NCBI RefSeq assembly: GCF_011398925.1
Contig: NZ_AP022842.1
Span: 3,656,001 to 3,720,000 of the forward strand
Reading direction: 5' to 3'
Source of the DNA: Bacillus sp. KH172YL63
GTDB taxonomy: Bacteria > Bacillota > Bacilli > Bacillales > Bacillaceae_B
Length of the DNA stretch: 64,000 nucleotides
Below the pieces are notes generated by a model. The model had not been told where the DNA came from. It did not search any database and worked only from the letters and a program-made list of their open reading frames with translations. The stretch's first letter is position 1. Each line of letters starts with the position of its first letter. Position numbers and translations under genes: made by a program. Of this stretch, positions 37,287 to 47,170 are shown one piece after another.

Positions 37287-40200
37287 TCAATCCCCTCTTT
37301 CTTCGAATGCTTTCTTCATTTCATCATACGACTGCTTCAGTCTTTCATGGGCAGACGGTTCATCCCATGCATCCCATGTATAGTGGATGTAATCTCCTTC
37401 ATCCATCTCGTCCCCGTTCATAGCAGGGTAGGAGAAGGATTCTTTTCCGTCTGTTTCATAGAGACCGATATGGATCCCGTCCAACACCTGGCTGCTTTGA
37501 ATACCTTTTTCACCCCAGATGTCCCCCATTGCTTCCTTCATGCTCGGATCCTTGATGTTCAGGAGCGCCCATGGAATGCGAAGCTCGTATCCATCATCTT
37601 TGCTGTTCACGCTGATATCGGTGAGGGAGTTATAATCGGGATCACTTGTATTGGCGGTACCGAATTGCATCACACCGGTTTCATAGGATTGGAACGGAAT
37701 TTCTTTGCCTTGAATCGTAAGCTCTTTGTTCAATGTGAGACGGATGGGATGATAAACCCCATTGTCCTTCTTGTTTGCATAATCGTGTTTCTCAATCATA
37801 TCCAGCACGTGGCCGTAATGGTAATAAAACGTATCGTAATAGCTGTCCACCCACATGCGGGCTTCTTCCTCGCCTTTGATTTGAAGGGCGAAGTCCACTC
37901 CCGAGGTTTGAACGCCTTTTGTATCAGGAAGCGTCGATTGACCTTGATTCTTTACCGTATCAAACAGCAGGTACGTTTCCTTGTCTGGTGAAGGATTGTC
38001 AGAATCGATCCTTAAATAAACGTATCGCTCATCGCTTGTGACATATAATGCGTGACCGTCCTTCTTGAAAGACGGTTTCACACCCTTCAACTCCCAATCC
38101 GCTTTCCTGCCGTCCACATGGATCATCGCCGTCCTGTCTGCAGTCGGGTCGAAGCTCAGCATCCCGAACTGCTGCTCATTGGTCTGTGCGTTTGACCAGT
38201 ATGGGCGCCTGTCAGGATTATCGTAGTCCATCGTGTTCCACGTCCGCTTGAACCACTCATCCTGCCAGGTGAACACAAGTCCGCCGGCCATCTTTTCTTC
38301 CTTGATGTCTTCGAACAACTTCCGGTCGATGTCTCCCTGTTCTTTCTCAGAGTGATGTCCCTGGTCCATTCCGTACACGTTGCGGTGGGTCAATCCCCTG
38401 GAGCCGGGCACGCCGAACTCGGCAACCAACAGCGGCATCGTATGGACTCTTTTCATATCATTGAGATAGCCTGCGTAGTTGTTCTTCTCTCCCCGGTGAT
38501 CGATATAATCGACATACTTCGGTTCGTAGTTCAGGAAATCCGGATAGTATGGGTAAATATGATACGATGCGAACAGCCCTGTATGAAGCGCTTCTGTCCC
38601 TTTCATGACATTCGGATCAACCGTCACCATATCCTCGGTCTCAGAAGGCTCGGTCGGATGGGTCAACAGATCCGTCGTCACCCAGTTCGTAAAGCTGACG
38701 GGGCGTTGCCATTGGTACTTTTCTGTTTCATACTCAATTCCTTCATCCATCATGCCGGCAAGCCAGATTTCAAACGGCTGGGCATTTTCCGTTTGGATGT
38801 ACGTGCCTTTTATATCTTCAAGGTTACGATGTTTATTATTTGTATCCAGTACAACCTGGGGATCCCACTCGACCCCGAAAATCCAACCGAGTACATACGG
38901 TGAAATATCATACTGGTACGTGCCGGAAGCGTGGCCTTTACGTTCTGGTATCTCTGCATTTCCATGAACGATATCGATCGTCCGCTTCATCTCGTCCAGA
39001 AATTCCTCACTGTTTTCCTTCGCGAAGGCATCCTTGGAATCAAGGAAGATTTCTTCATTCACCCATACGCCGTGAAAAAGGTACAAAGGCTTCTCGGCGA
39101 TCTGATTGTATTCGTAGAACGCCTCATAAAAGGCAGGCGGATGGATCGTATAGATCCTGAGGGAGTTGGCATTCATCGCTCCGATCTGTTTGAACCAGCG
39201 GAAATACTCCTCTTTCGTGATGGCTGTCTCACCAGGGAACGACCCTGGTTTCGCGATCCCCATATTCACGCCTTTGATGAGCAGGTTTTCCCACTTTCCA
39301 TCTTGATTCACCTGAATGTAATCAGTACCTGTTTTTCCGGCAAGCTTGATGCCTTTTTCAGATTTGATTCCGGCCGATTGGGTTTCTTTCTTTTCTTCTG
39401 TCAGATCTTCAAGGATGCTCGACATCATCGGGGTATACGCTTTCCAATAAAATTGTGAAAGGTTATCGGGACTTGATGATTCGGTCCATTTCCTCCAAGT
39501 GGAGAAGCCTGTCGTTTGATAGAGATTCGGAACTTCAGGCTGATCGGCAAAGTCTCCTGAGAAATAATACGTTTGGTATGACCGGTTCTTTTGATGAACA
39601 ACCGCAGGGAATGTTTCAGGAATATTCAATCCCCGCAGCGTTTCTTTCCCGCTGTCGGTAAGGGAGAGGGTGTAATTCGCCAGCACTTGATCCGGATTGA
39701 TCGGTTCTACAATATCGAACCAATATGAATACGGTACGCTGATGCTCTCACCAAACGCCTCTTCTCCTGATGCCGTCGTCTTGAAGACGACCCCTTTTTT
39801 GCCAATGTCTTTTTCGTCAAGGATGACGAGGCGGTCCCTCTCATCCACCAGGACATATCCCGGACCTGTCAGATCAAACGCTTTTCCGGTCTGGGTTTGG
39901 TAGTTATCCCTTACCCACTGAGGGACTTCACTGCTTTGAAGGTCCGGAAAATAGCGTCCGATCCAGCCGGACCATTCTAAATTGAACAGGCCATAAAATT
40001 TTGAGCGGACGTCTTCCGTGGTCGGATGGGCCATCGAATTGAACTCGGCAATGATTGTTTTTCCTTCATCCATCGCCATCGTATGCAGGGCTTCGATATC
40101 CTCATCGGTCATACCGCCATAAATTTTTGAAGACCGTTCTCCTGAAACGGTCTCATTATAATACTCATCTTCATACACACCATATGTATCTGCCACATAG

Positions 40201-40511
40201 ACAGCATCATATTTGTCATAGGAAGAAGGGAATTCTTTGATGCTGTATTCCTTCTTTTTACCGGGGACAAAGCCGACGTAGTCTTCTTTCAGACGGTACG
40301 GCTCCCCGTTCGACTGGACATATTTCTGTTGATTCAACAGCCACATCAAGCCTTTATGCTCCCGGTAGGTGTCATCCGGGACCGTTTTATCGATCACCAG
40401 CATATTCAATTTCTTTTCACTCTTTAACTGCCACAGCCAGAATGGAGAGGAAACGACCAGGACAACCCCGATGATGAACAAAATCAATCCGGATACTTTA
40501 AGCTTTCTCAT
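37287..40511 (-). CDS. membrane-anchored glycosidase-like protein
   Basis: A 1,074-residue protein with an N-terminal signal anchor (about 5-28) and a large extracellular part. Residues about 40-240 form an alpha/beta domain (NMLVIDKTVPDDTYREHKGLMWLL). Residues about 385-780 look like a GH5/GH2-type TIM barrel: LLIKGVNMGIAKPGSFPGE, NANSLRIYTIHPPAFYEAFYEY, a candidate nucleophile Glu in PLLVAEFGVPGSRG, and GGLVFTWQDEWFKR. The C-terminal 270 residues resemble a CBM9-like beta-sandwich (HVDGRKADWELKG, YVYLRIDSDN). The ATG overlaps the stop of the glycosyltransferase gene (ATGA). A role trimming or exporting the polymer made by that synthase is inference. The ATG follows AAGGAG. Confidence 0.7.
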   Translation of the reverse strand: MRKLKVSGLILFIIGVVLVVSSPFWLWQLKSEKKLNMLVIDKTVPDDTYREHKGLMWLLNQQKYVQSNGEPYRLKEDYVGFVPGKKKEYSIKEFPSSYDKYDAVYVADTYGVYEDEYYNETVSGERSSKIYGGMTDEDIEALHTMAMDEGKTIIAEFNSMAHPTTEDVRSKFYGLFNLEWSGWIGRYFPDLQSSEVPQWVRDNYQTQTGKAFDLTGPGYVLVDERDRLVILDEKDIGKKGVVFKTTASGEEAFGESISVPYSYWFDIVEPINPDQVLANYTLSLTDSGKETLRGLNIPETFPAVVHQKNRSYQTYYFSGDFADQPEVPNLYQTTGFSTWRKWTESSSPDNLSQFYWKAYTPMMSSILEDLTEEKKETQSAGIKSEKGIKLAGKTGTDYIQVNQDGKWENLLIKGVNMGIAKPGSFPGETAITKEEYFRWFKQIGAMNANSLRIYTIHPPAFYEAFYEYNQIAEKPLYLFHGVWVNEEIFLDSKDAFAKENSEEFLDEMKRTIDIVHGNAEIPERKGHASGTYQYDISPYVLGWIFGVEWDPQVVLDTNNKHRNLEDIKGTYIQTENAQPFEIWLAGMMDEGIEYETEKYQWQRPVSFTNWVTTDLLTHPTEPSETEDMVTVDPNVMKGTEALHTGLFASYHIYPYYPDFLNYEPKYVDYIDHRGEKNNYAGYLNDMKRVHTMPLLVAEFGVPGSRGLTHRNVYGMDQGHHSEKEQGDIDRKLFEDIKEEKMAGGLVFTWQDEWFKRTWNTMDYDNPDRRPYWSNAQTNEQQFGMLSFDPTADRTAMIHVDGRKADWELKGVKPSFKKDGHALYVTSDERYVYLRIDSDNPSPDKETYLLFDTVKNQGQSTLPDTKGVQTSGVDFALQIKGEEEARMWVDSYYDTFYYHYGHVLDMIEKHDYANKKDNGVYHPIRLTLNKELTIQGKEIPFQSYETGVMQFGTANTSDPDYNSLTDISVNSKDDGYELRIPWALLNIKDPSMKEAMGDIWGEKGIQSSQVLDGIHIGLYETDGKESFSYPAMNGDEMDEGDYIHYTWDAWDEPSAHERLKQSYDEMKKAFEERGD

Positions 40512-41920
40512 TTTGAAACTCCTTTTCTTGTCATTTCTCCCCATCCTCTTTTCTTTCGGAGAACATCGAGGATGCCTTCACATCTCCACAGAACCGTCAA
40601 TGGCCTGTACCATAATGTTTCTGTTAAAGAGTAGAAGAACAGCCGGACAATATCTGAAACTTTCGGATACTTCCGGATCGACCATTCCTCCAGCAGCACG
40701 GCTGCCATCGACAGGATGGATCCATAGATGATGGATAATAAGAATAATAGAATGGCAAACTCAAGATAAACCCCGCCGAGAAACAGGGAAAGGATCATCA
40801 CGATATATCCTGTCAATTCGACGAGCGGGCCAAGGAACTCGATGATCAGGAAGTAAGGCATCGACACGAGGCCGATCGATCCATACTTCGGATTAAAGAG
40901 AAGGCGGCGGTGGATCCACAGGCTCTCAAACAGCCCACGGTGCCACCTGCTCCGTTGACGGCGCAGAAATTTCATTGATTCAGGCGCCTCTGTCCAGCTG
41001 ACCGGGTCAGGGACATAGACGATCTTCTTGTCTGCCTTTTGTTCTTTCACATAGCGATGGAGTCTGACGACGAGCTCCATATCTTCACCGACCGTATGGG
41101 AATACCCGCCGGCATCTACGACCCAACGCTTGGAGAATACGCCGAAGGCACCTGATACAATCAGGAGCAGATTGTGTCGGCTGAGTCCGATTCTCCCCAT
41201 CAGGAATGCCCGTAAATACTCGATCACCTGCATGATGACGAGGGGTGATCGGGACAATCCTACTTTGATGATTTCACCGCTTTCGATGTCACAGCCATTG
41301 GCGATCCGGATACTTCCACCGGACGCGATCACCTCGCCGTCTGACTCGATGATCGGCTTCATCACCTTCAAGAAGGCGGTCCGTTCGAGTACCGAGTCTC
41401 CATCGATTGAGCAGAAGTAAGGGTAATTGGATACATTGATCCCGGCGTTCAAGGCGTCTGCCTTCCCGCCATTTTCTTTATCGATCACAATCAGATTGGA
41501 ATACAGCTTCGATTGGTAGACTGCTCTGATCTGCTTCGTTTCCAGCTGCTGGCGCACGACCCATTTGAGCTTTCTCAGCTGGAAGGTCTCGATGAGCTTC
41601 TCCAGTGAATCATCTGTCGATCCATCATTGATGATGATGATTTCATATTCAGGATATTCAATGCTTAATAGTGACCTGACCGTTGCCATGATCCCCACCG
41701 ATTCATTGTAGGCAGGCACCAGGATTGACACCGGCTTGGTCTGGGACAGATGGAGCAATTCTTCGTATGGTTCCCATTCATCCAGCTCATATGTTTTCCT
41801 CAACTGAAAGAGTGAGATAAAGAGCAATATCGTGTAAAAGGAGATGACGATGATCATATAAATCAGGACGAACCATCCGATTCCCACCAGGATATCCCCC
41901 CATAGTTCAGAGATCCTCAT
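40508..41920 (-). CDS. processive family 2 glycosyltransferase (PgaC/IcaA- or BcsA-like)
   Basis: A 470-residue membrane synthase. One or two N-terminal helices (about 8-38) precede a GT-A domain with SILVPAYNESVGI, INDGSTDDS, the GGKADALN element, the metal-binding DGDS (about residue 175), a later TED-like GEDMEL acid and the processivity motif RRQRSRWHRG (QxxRW, about residue 330). At least four C-terminal helices follow. This is the layout of poly-N-acetylglucosamine, cellulose and hyaluronan synthases; the sugar cannot be told by eye. The ATG at 41920 follows AAAGGGGG. It overlaps neighbouring genes on both sides. Confidence 0.88.
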   Translation of the reverse strand: MRISELWGDILVGIGWFVLIYMIIVISFYTILLFISLFQLRKTYELDEWEPYEELLHLSQTKPVSILVPAYNESVGIMATVRSLLSIEYPEYEIIIINDGSTDDSLEKLIETFQLRKLKWVVRQQLETKQIRAVYQSKLYSNLIVIDKENGGKADALNAGINVSNYPYFCSIDGDSVLERTAFLKVMKPIIESDGEVIASGGSIRIANGCDIESGEIIKVGLSRSPLVIMQVIEYLRAFLMGRIGLSRHNLLLIVSGAFGVFSKRWVVDAGGYSHTVGEDMELVVRLHRYVKEQKADKKIVYVPDPVSWTEAPESMKFLRRQRSRWHRGLFESLWIHRRLLFNPKYGSIGLVSMPYFLIIEFLGPLVELTGYIVMILSLFLGGVYLEFAILLFLLSIIYGSILSMAAVLLEEWSIRKYPKVSDIVRLFFYSLTETLWYRPLTVLWRCEGILDVLRKKRGWGEMTRKGVSK

Positions 41921-42962
41921 TTGGCATCCCCCTTTCCAACCATTGTTCTGCCATATCACGGGCGTAGTCATCTTCAGCCGTTGCAGCAATTCCCTCAAGA
42001 ATGCCTCTTCCTTTGTCTGCCCGCAACAGTGCCTGGGCAGCTTGAGAGCGTACATAATAAGAACGATCACCCATCAATGCGATAAGGGACGCAGTCAGTT
42101 CTTCCGTACGGATATATTCACATGCCTTGATTGCCATCAGCCTGACCTGCCAGGACTCCGACTGCAATAATGTGTTCAATTTAGGGAGCGGTATGTAATA
42201 TTCCATCTCCACAAGGGCTTTCAAGGAGCGGATCCTGATCTCCAATGATGGATCCTCCAGTTTTTCTTCCAACAGATCACCCAATTCAATTTGGTTGCGA
42301 AGGCCTATCGCATCGATCATCGCATGCTTCATACGATCGGACAATTCCGTAAAACGCATCAACAGGTATGTGAATTGTTCATGATTCAGGGATTGAAACA
42401 ATGTGCTGTACTCAAATTCAGTCAGATCATGGACAGGATCCATCATCTTCTCCACAATCGATTCATCTTGAAGGAGGATGCCGATTTTCAATAGCTGCAA
42501 TTCCTCTCCTTTAGTCAATCTTGAAGAAGAATGGACCTCCTCAAGCTGGGAGATCATCGACTTCATCTTGAAATCCCCCACCCAGTACAAGGCATTCATC
42601 CGAATGCTCCATCGCCTGTGCTTCAATCCGGATTGTATAAAATCAGTAAAGTGACGGTCGGCAAACTGCTGGATCCTTTCCTGGAGATCTTCACTGGCAA
42701 CGGCTTTTGAATAGCCGGCCAATAATTCGACCAATGCCTGCAGTTGAAGAGGAGAATACTGTTCGGCCGGGAACGCTTCTTCTTTGTTTTCATTTATATA
42801 ATGAAATAATTTCAGCCGATACGCTTCTTTATACTCCTCCACCCTTTTCCTTTTGTTGTTTTCAATTGCTTTCTTGGCAATCAGATAAAGAAACAACAGG
42901 ATCAACAGGCTTAGAAGACTGATCAAACCGATAGAAAAATAGAATATTTCTGTTCTGAACAC
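41907..42962 (-). CDS. membrane-anchored HEAT-repeat protein
   Basis: A 351-residue protein with one N-terminal transmembrane helix (about 8-30), a basic juxtamembrane stretch (KKAIENNKRKRVEEYKEAYR) and then alpha-helical repeats. The clearest HEAT-type units are near the C-terminus (LEDPSLEIRIRSLKALVEM, LQSESWQVRLMAIKACEYI, MGDRSYYVRSQAAQALLRA). Such solenoids bind proteins. A role as scaffold or regulator of the adjacent synthase is inference. The start is a GTG at 42962 after GGATGAGG. It overlaps the glycosyltransferase start by 14 bp and follows the cyclase by 4 bp. Confidence 0.82.
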   Translation of the reverse strand: MFRTEIFYFSIGLISLLSLLILLFLYLIAKKAIENNKRKRVEEYKEAYRLKLFHYINENKEEAFPAEQYSPLQLQALVELLAGYSKAVASEDLQERIQQFADRHFTDFIQSGLKHRRWSIRMNALYWVGDFKMKSMISQLEEVHSSSRLTKGEELQLLKIGILLQDESIVEKMMDPVHDLTEFEYSTLFQSLNHEQFTYLLMRFTELSDRMKHAMIDAIGLRNQIELGDLLEEKLEDPSLEIRIRSLKALVEMEYYIPLPKLNTLLQSESWQVRLMAIKACEYIRTEELTASLIALMGDRSYYVRSQAAQALLRADKGRGILEGIAATAEDDYARDMAEQWLERGMPNEDL

Positions 42963-42966
42963 TTCA

Positions 42967-44574
42967 TTACCTCATCCTTTTTAATAGTTGACCTAACCGG
43001 GCTTCAAGCTCTAATAGTTTAAAAGGCTTTGTCATATAATCATCCGCACCTAGCTGGAGAGAACGTGAAATGTCTTTTTCGCTCTTCCTGGAGGTCAGCA
43101 TCAATACTTTGTATCTGTCAGTGTCCTTTTTCTTGCGGAGCTGTTCCAGCACTTCGAGTCCATCCATCCGCGGCATTACGCCGTCGAGGATCACGAGGCA
43201 AGCACTCTCCTGGTGCCATTGTGACTCCAGGAAGGACACGCCGTCTTTGAATGTATGGATATCATATTCCACACTTTCTTCCCTTGGAAGCTTGGACACG
43301 ATATCGGTCATGATTGTACGGATGATCGGATCATCATCGACAATCGCGACTTTGATCATTTTCAGATGCTGATTGCCGCTTATATTCGAATCGATCTTCA
43401 CGCAGTTCCTTCCGCTGTTCTTTGCTTCATAAAGGGCAGTGTCCGCAACCTTCAGCCAGTCTTCAAACGGTTTATTCACATCTGATATTTCGGTCAATCC
43501 TGCCGAGAATGTACAAGTGAATGATTCATCCTCCGTAAACACCTGGTGGCTGAAGCTTTCCCTCAGTGCGTTCAAGTATCCGTAGGCATCTTTCAGTGGC
43601 GTATTCGGGAATAGAATGATGAATTCTTCGCCGCCATATCTGAATACGATATCCTGTACCCTCGTCTCCTCTTTTAACAGGGAGGCGAATGATTTCAGCA
43701 CCTGATCCCCCATCAAGTGACCGTATTGATCGTTCACCTTCTTGAAGTGATCGATATCAAGGACCGCTACACAATAAGGGTTCTTTGATCGTTCCCAGTC
43801 AAACTTGATCTGTGCATAGGCTTCCGCAAGATATTTGCGGTTGTACACATGTGTCAGTTCATCGATCAACACGAGCTCCTCAATCTGCTTCTTCCGCTCC
43901 AGCTGCCTCCTCACCCGTACGACGAATTCATCGAAATCGAATGGCTTCTGGATGAAGTCATCCGCTCCCATCGAATAGCTTTTCATCCGGATTTCCTTGC
44001 TGTCGTCCACACTCACCATGACGGTCGGAATGAATTGCTGCTTCATCTTTTTCTTGAAGAAGTCCAGCACTTCGAACCCATTCGTTTCGTTCATATACAC
44101 ATCGATGATGGCGCAGTCCGGCCTCACATCGTAATAAGACATGATTGCTTTCTCAGGATTCGCGACCGGTACGACATACCACCCCATACTTTCAAGGCGG
44201 TCCTTCATGAACATCAGGAATGTCGTGTCGTCATCAATGATGAGAACGACCGGCTCATCTCCCTGACGCTTCTGCTTTCCTTCAACAGCCTTGCTCTTCA
44301 GGGCATCACCCTCATAAAGGTAACAATACTCAATGATGTCATACAGCTCATGATTGATATCGTTCATGGACCATTCCCGTTCTTCGGTTTCGTCCATGCT
44401 GTCCATCAGCCCTTTGGCCGATTCACCGATTTTATGCAAACCGAGGATTGAAGCCGACCCTGCCAAAGAGTGCACAAACCGGTAGACTTCCTGATGAGTG
44501 ATCGTTTCTGCGACCTCCCATTCCTCAAGCTTCTTTCTTATGTTATTAAAAAAATGATTTGTATACTTCTCCAT
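42967..44574 (-). CDS. HPt-REC-GGDEF-REC diguanylate cyclase
   Basis: A 535-residue signalling protein. The first 90 residues look like a histidine phosphotransfer domain (His35 in VHSLAGSASILGL). Next is a receiver (IIDDD, Asp in DCAIIDVYMNETNG near 158), then a GGDEF domain with an intact active site GGEEF (about 312-316) and an inhibitory RxxD site (RVQD) five residues before it. A second receiver follows (IVDDDP, VILDGVMPRMDG near 458, TKPFKLLE). It should make c-di-GMP under phosphorelay control and be feedback inhibited. It is the first gene of the six-gene operon ending with a hybrid kinase. Confidence 0.9.
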   Translation of the reverse strand: MEKYTNHFFNNIRKKLEEWEVAETITHQEVYRFVHSLAGSASILGLHKIGESAKGLMDSMDETEEREWSMNDINHELYDIIEYCYLYEGDALKSKAVEGKQKRQGDEPVVLIIDDDTTFLMFMKDRLESMGWYVVPVANPEKAIMSYYDVRPDCAIIDVYMNETNGFEVLDFFKKKMKQQFIPTVMVSVDDSKEIRMKSYSMGADDFIQKPFDFDEFVVRVRRQLERKKQIEELVLIDELTHVYNRKYLAEAYAQIKFDWERSKNPYCVAVLDIDHFKKVNDQYGHLMGDQVLKSFASLLKEETRVQDIVFRYGGEEFIILFPNTPLKDAYGYLNALRESFSHQVFTEDESFTCTFSAGLTEISDVNKPFEDWLKVADTALYEAKNSGRNCVKIDSNISGNQHLKMIKVAIVDDDPIIRTIMTDIVSKLPREESVEYDIHTFKDGVSFLESQWHQESACLVILDGVMPRMDGLEVLEQLRKKKDTDRYKVLMLTSRKSEKDISRSLQLGADDYMTKPFKLLELEARLGQLLKRMR

Positions 44575-44857
44575 TTCATTCGTCCTTTGTCATTTATTTC
44601 TCTGGACCCTTGTATGCTTTAAAAACAGGTCATACACGTACATTTTTACATCTCTCATTATACAATCTGACATGAGAGTTTAATAGTATCTGAGCACACT
44701 CTATTTCACTCTAATCTTAATAAATATTTCGGAATAATGGAATGAGAATCTTCAATGTAACAAAAAAATTCAGTTCCTCCCAGAATGCCACCTATATTAT
44801 AGATAAAATGGTAAAATCTTATCATCTTACATGAATTTTCATTATTTTTCCCATAAC
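44575..44857. other. promoter region of the c-di-GMP/polysaccharide operon
   Basis: A 283-bp AT-rich gap upstream of the diguanylate cyclase on the minus strand and downstream of crh. No credible gene is present. I could not pick a convincing promoter by eye. Confidence 0.4.
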
Positions 44858-44896
44858 AAAAAAACCAACGACCTACTCCCTTGGTCATTGGTTTTT
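44858..44896 (-). terminator. terminator after crh
   Basis: AAAACCAA-GACC pairs with GGTC-TTGGTTTT around a nine-base loop with one mismatch, followed on the minus strand by seven T. It ends the yvcI-rapZ-yvcK-whiA-crh operon. Confidence 0.85.
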
Positions 44897-44917
44897 CATA
44901 TGTGTTTGAAGTTGATG

Positions 44918-45175
44918 CTACGCTTCCTTTTGGACGAATCTTTCAAGGGCAGCGATTGCTTCTTGTTCATCGCTTCCATCTGCGGCAAGGGTAATAGCCG
45001 CACCTGTAGAAATCGCCAGGCTCATTAACCCCATGATGCTTTTTGCGTTTACTTTCTTCCCATCTTTCTCTAAGAAGATTTCAGATGAGAAACGGTTTGC
45101 TTCTTGAACGAATAGCGCAGCCGGCCGTGCTTGAAGACCTGTCTTTAATTTCACTTCCACTTGTTTTTCCACCAT
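44918..45175 (-). CDS. crh: HPr-like catabolite repression protein Crh
   Basis: An 85-residue HPr-fold protein in which the usual catalytic His15 is Gln15 (KTGLQARPA) while the regulatory Ser46 is kept (NAKSIMGLM). This is diagnostic for Crh: it cannot act in the PTS but, once phosphorylated on Ser46 by HprK (encoded at the right edge of this window), serves as CcpA co-repressor; it also binds methylglyoxal synthase in B. subtilis. The ATG at 45175 follows GGGGAG. It is the last gene of its operon. Confidence 0.97.
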   Translation of the reverse strand: MVEKQVEVKLKTGLQARPAALFVQEANRFSSEIFLEKDGKKVNAKSIMGLMSLAISTGAAITLAADGSDEQEAIAALERFVQKEA

Positions 45176-45203
45176 AATGAATTTCTCTCCCCTTTGTTCA
45201 CAA

Positions 45204-46151
45204 TTAGGATTGTATATTCTCACCCGCCCTGAGTTTTTCCGCAAGCTGGTCGATCTTGCGCAACCGGTGATTGATCCCAGATTTACTGATGGTGCCGCCT
45301 GACACCATTTCTCCCAGTTCTTTGAGCGTGACATCTTGATAATTCACCCGCAGCTCGGCAATTTCCCGCAGCTTATCGGGTAAAATCTGCAGTCCGACAG
45401 ACCGTTCGATAAACTTGATGTTTTCTACCTGCCTCAGTGCTGCACCGATCGTTTTATTCAAATTGGCCGTCTCACAATTCACCAGACGGTTCACCGAATT
45501 CCTCATATCCCTTACAATCCGTACGTCTTCGAATCGGAGCAGTGCATTGTGGGCACCGACGATATTCAAGAATTCCGTAATCTTCTCCGCTTCCTTTAAA
45601 TACGTAATGAAGCCCTTCTTCCTTTCGAGCGTCTTACTATTCAAGCCGAACGTATTCATGAGCTCGGACAACGCGTCGTTGTGTTCAGGATATAGGGAGA
45701 AGATTTCCAAATGATACGACGATGTTTCCGGATTATTCACCGATCCCCCGGCCAGGAACGCACCGCGTAAGTACGAGCGCCTGCAGCATTTCTTCTTGAT
45801 CAAGTCTTCCGCTATATTATGAATGAACGTAAAATGTTCGCCGAGTATTTTCAAATCCTCGAGGATCATCTTCGTATCTTCTTTGATTCTGACGATATAC
45901 ACATTATTTTTCTTCAGCCGCATCTTCTTTCGTACCAGAAGTTCTACTGGGGTGTCGTACCCTTTTTTAATCAATGTATAGATTCTTCTGGCAATGGCGG
46001 CGTTTTCTGTTTGAATATTGACAACGAGCATTTGATTCGAAAATGACAATGACCCATTCATCCGGATCAACGCGGACAGCTCTGCATTTGCACAACAATC
46101 CTTTATTTCAATATTCGTCAGTTCTTTTTTCGTTTCGGACGCAAACGACAT
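45204..46151 (-). CDS. whiA: DNA-binding protein WhiA
   Basis: A 315-residue protein with an N-terminal LAGLIDADG-like homing-endonuclease fold lacking catalytic residues ([38 protein letters not shown]) and a C-terminal helix-turn-helix ([34 protein letters not shown]). In Bacillus it affects cell division and chromosome segregation. The ATG at 46151 follows AGGAGGTGAT. Order yvcK-whiA-crh is conserved in Bacilli. Confidence 0.96.
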   Translation of the reverse strand: MSFASETKKELTNIEIKDCCANAELSALIRMNGSLSFSNQMLVVNIQTENAAIARRIYTLIKKGYDTPVELLVRKKMRLKKNNVYIVRIKEDTKMILEDLKILGEHFTFIHNIAEDLIKKKCCRRSYLRGAFLAGGSVNNPETSSYHLEIFSLYPEHNDALSELMNTFGLNSKTLERKKGFITYLKEAEKITEFLNIVGAHNALLRFEDVRIVRDMRNSVNRLVNCETANLNKTIGAALRQVENIKFIERSVGLQILPDKLREIAELRVNYQDVTLKELGEMVSGGTISKSGINHRLRKIDQLAEKLRAGENIQS

Positions 46152-46207
46152 CCCCATCACCTCCTAGCAAACGCTTGCACAACCTTATACACAATCATTT
46201 TTTGTGC

Positions 46208-47170
46208 TTATTTGGCTGCTTCTTTCAAATATGAATATATGATATCTGCGACTTTCTCTGTATTGTGACGAACAAGGTTGTTGTCATAGGAAAGGATTTC
46301 TTCTGCTATGACCTCGAGACCCATGGACTTCAATTTATCCACATCAAAGTGAACGGGACTCGCTTGTTCTTCATCGTACCGGGTCTGGACTTCTTTTGGC
46401 ACCTGTTTTTTATTCACCAGAATATAATCGATGCTCGGTGTTTCCAGGTGATCGTACAATGCTCTGACATGATCGCTTGCTGAATAGTCCAGGGTTTCCC
46501 CTGCCTGCGTCATGATATTGCATATATACATCTTCTTCGCATCCGCCCTGCATACCGCTTCACCGATACCCGGAACGAGAAGATTCGGCAATATACTAGT
46601 ATAAAGGCTTCCCGGCCCCATCACAATCAAATCGGCTTCTTTGATGGCACGCAGCGTTTCGCTCAGCGGCTTGATGCTGTCAGGCTTGAGGAAGACACGT
46701 TTGATTTTTTTGCCTGCTTTTGGAATGGCCGACTCTCCCGTCACGATCGTCCCATCATCCATCTCAGCTTTCAGGATGACACTTTGATTCGCAGATGGAA
46801 GCACCTTTCCTTTCACATTCAGTACCCTGCTCATCTCCTGGATGGCATGGACAAAGTCACCGGTAATGGAGGCGAGCGCCGCGATGATCAGGTTTCCCAG
46901 CGCATGTCCCGATAACTCATTCGTCGTTTCAAAACGGTGCTGGAACATTTGTTCAACCAATGGCTCTACTTCTGACAGGGCAGCCAGGACGTTCCGTATG
47001 TCCCCCGGGGGCGGAATATCGAGGCTGTCACGCAGCCGGCCTGAACTGCCACCATCATCTGCGACGGTGACAATGGCCGAAATATCAATCGGGTGTCGCT
47101 TCAATCCCCGGAGAAGGACAGGCAAGCCCGTTCCTCCTCCGATCACGACGACCTTGGGTGTAGTTGTCAT
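46208..47170 (-). CDS. yvcK: YvcK / gluconeogenesis factor (CofD-like)
   Basis: A 320-residue CofD-like protein with the nucleotide-binding start [19 protein letters not shown] and the conserved [17 protein letters not shown] and [14 protein letters not shown] segments. In B. subtilis YvcK is needed for growth on gluconeogenic carbon sources and for correct cell-wall synthesis, and it binds UDP-sugars. Its ATG overlaps the rapZ stop by four bases. Confidence 0.96.
   Translation of the reverse strand: MTTTPKVVVIGGGTGLPVLLRGLKRHPIDISAIVTVADDGGSSGRLRDSLDIPPPGDIRNVLAALSEVEPLVEQMFQHRFETTNELSGHALGNLIIAALASITGDFVHAIQEMSRVLNVKGKVLPSANQSVILKAEMDDGTIVTGESAIPKAGKKIKRVFLKPDSIKPLSETLRAIKEADLIVMGPGSLYTSILPNLLVPGIGEAVCRADAKKMYICNIMTQAGETLDYSASDHVRALYDHLETPSIDYILVNKKQVPKEVQTRYDEEQASPVHFDVDKLKSMGLEVIAEEILSYDNNLVRHNTEKVADIIYSYLKEAAK

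Noticed and set aside
46160..46180. A second cre-like sequence near the whiA start (TGCAAGCGTTTGCT on the minus strand)
   Set aside because: It differs from the consensus at a conserved position and lies inside an operon between yvcK and whiA, where a CcpA site has no obvious promoter to act on.
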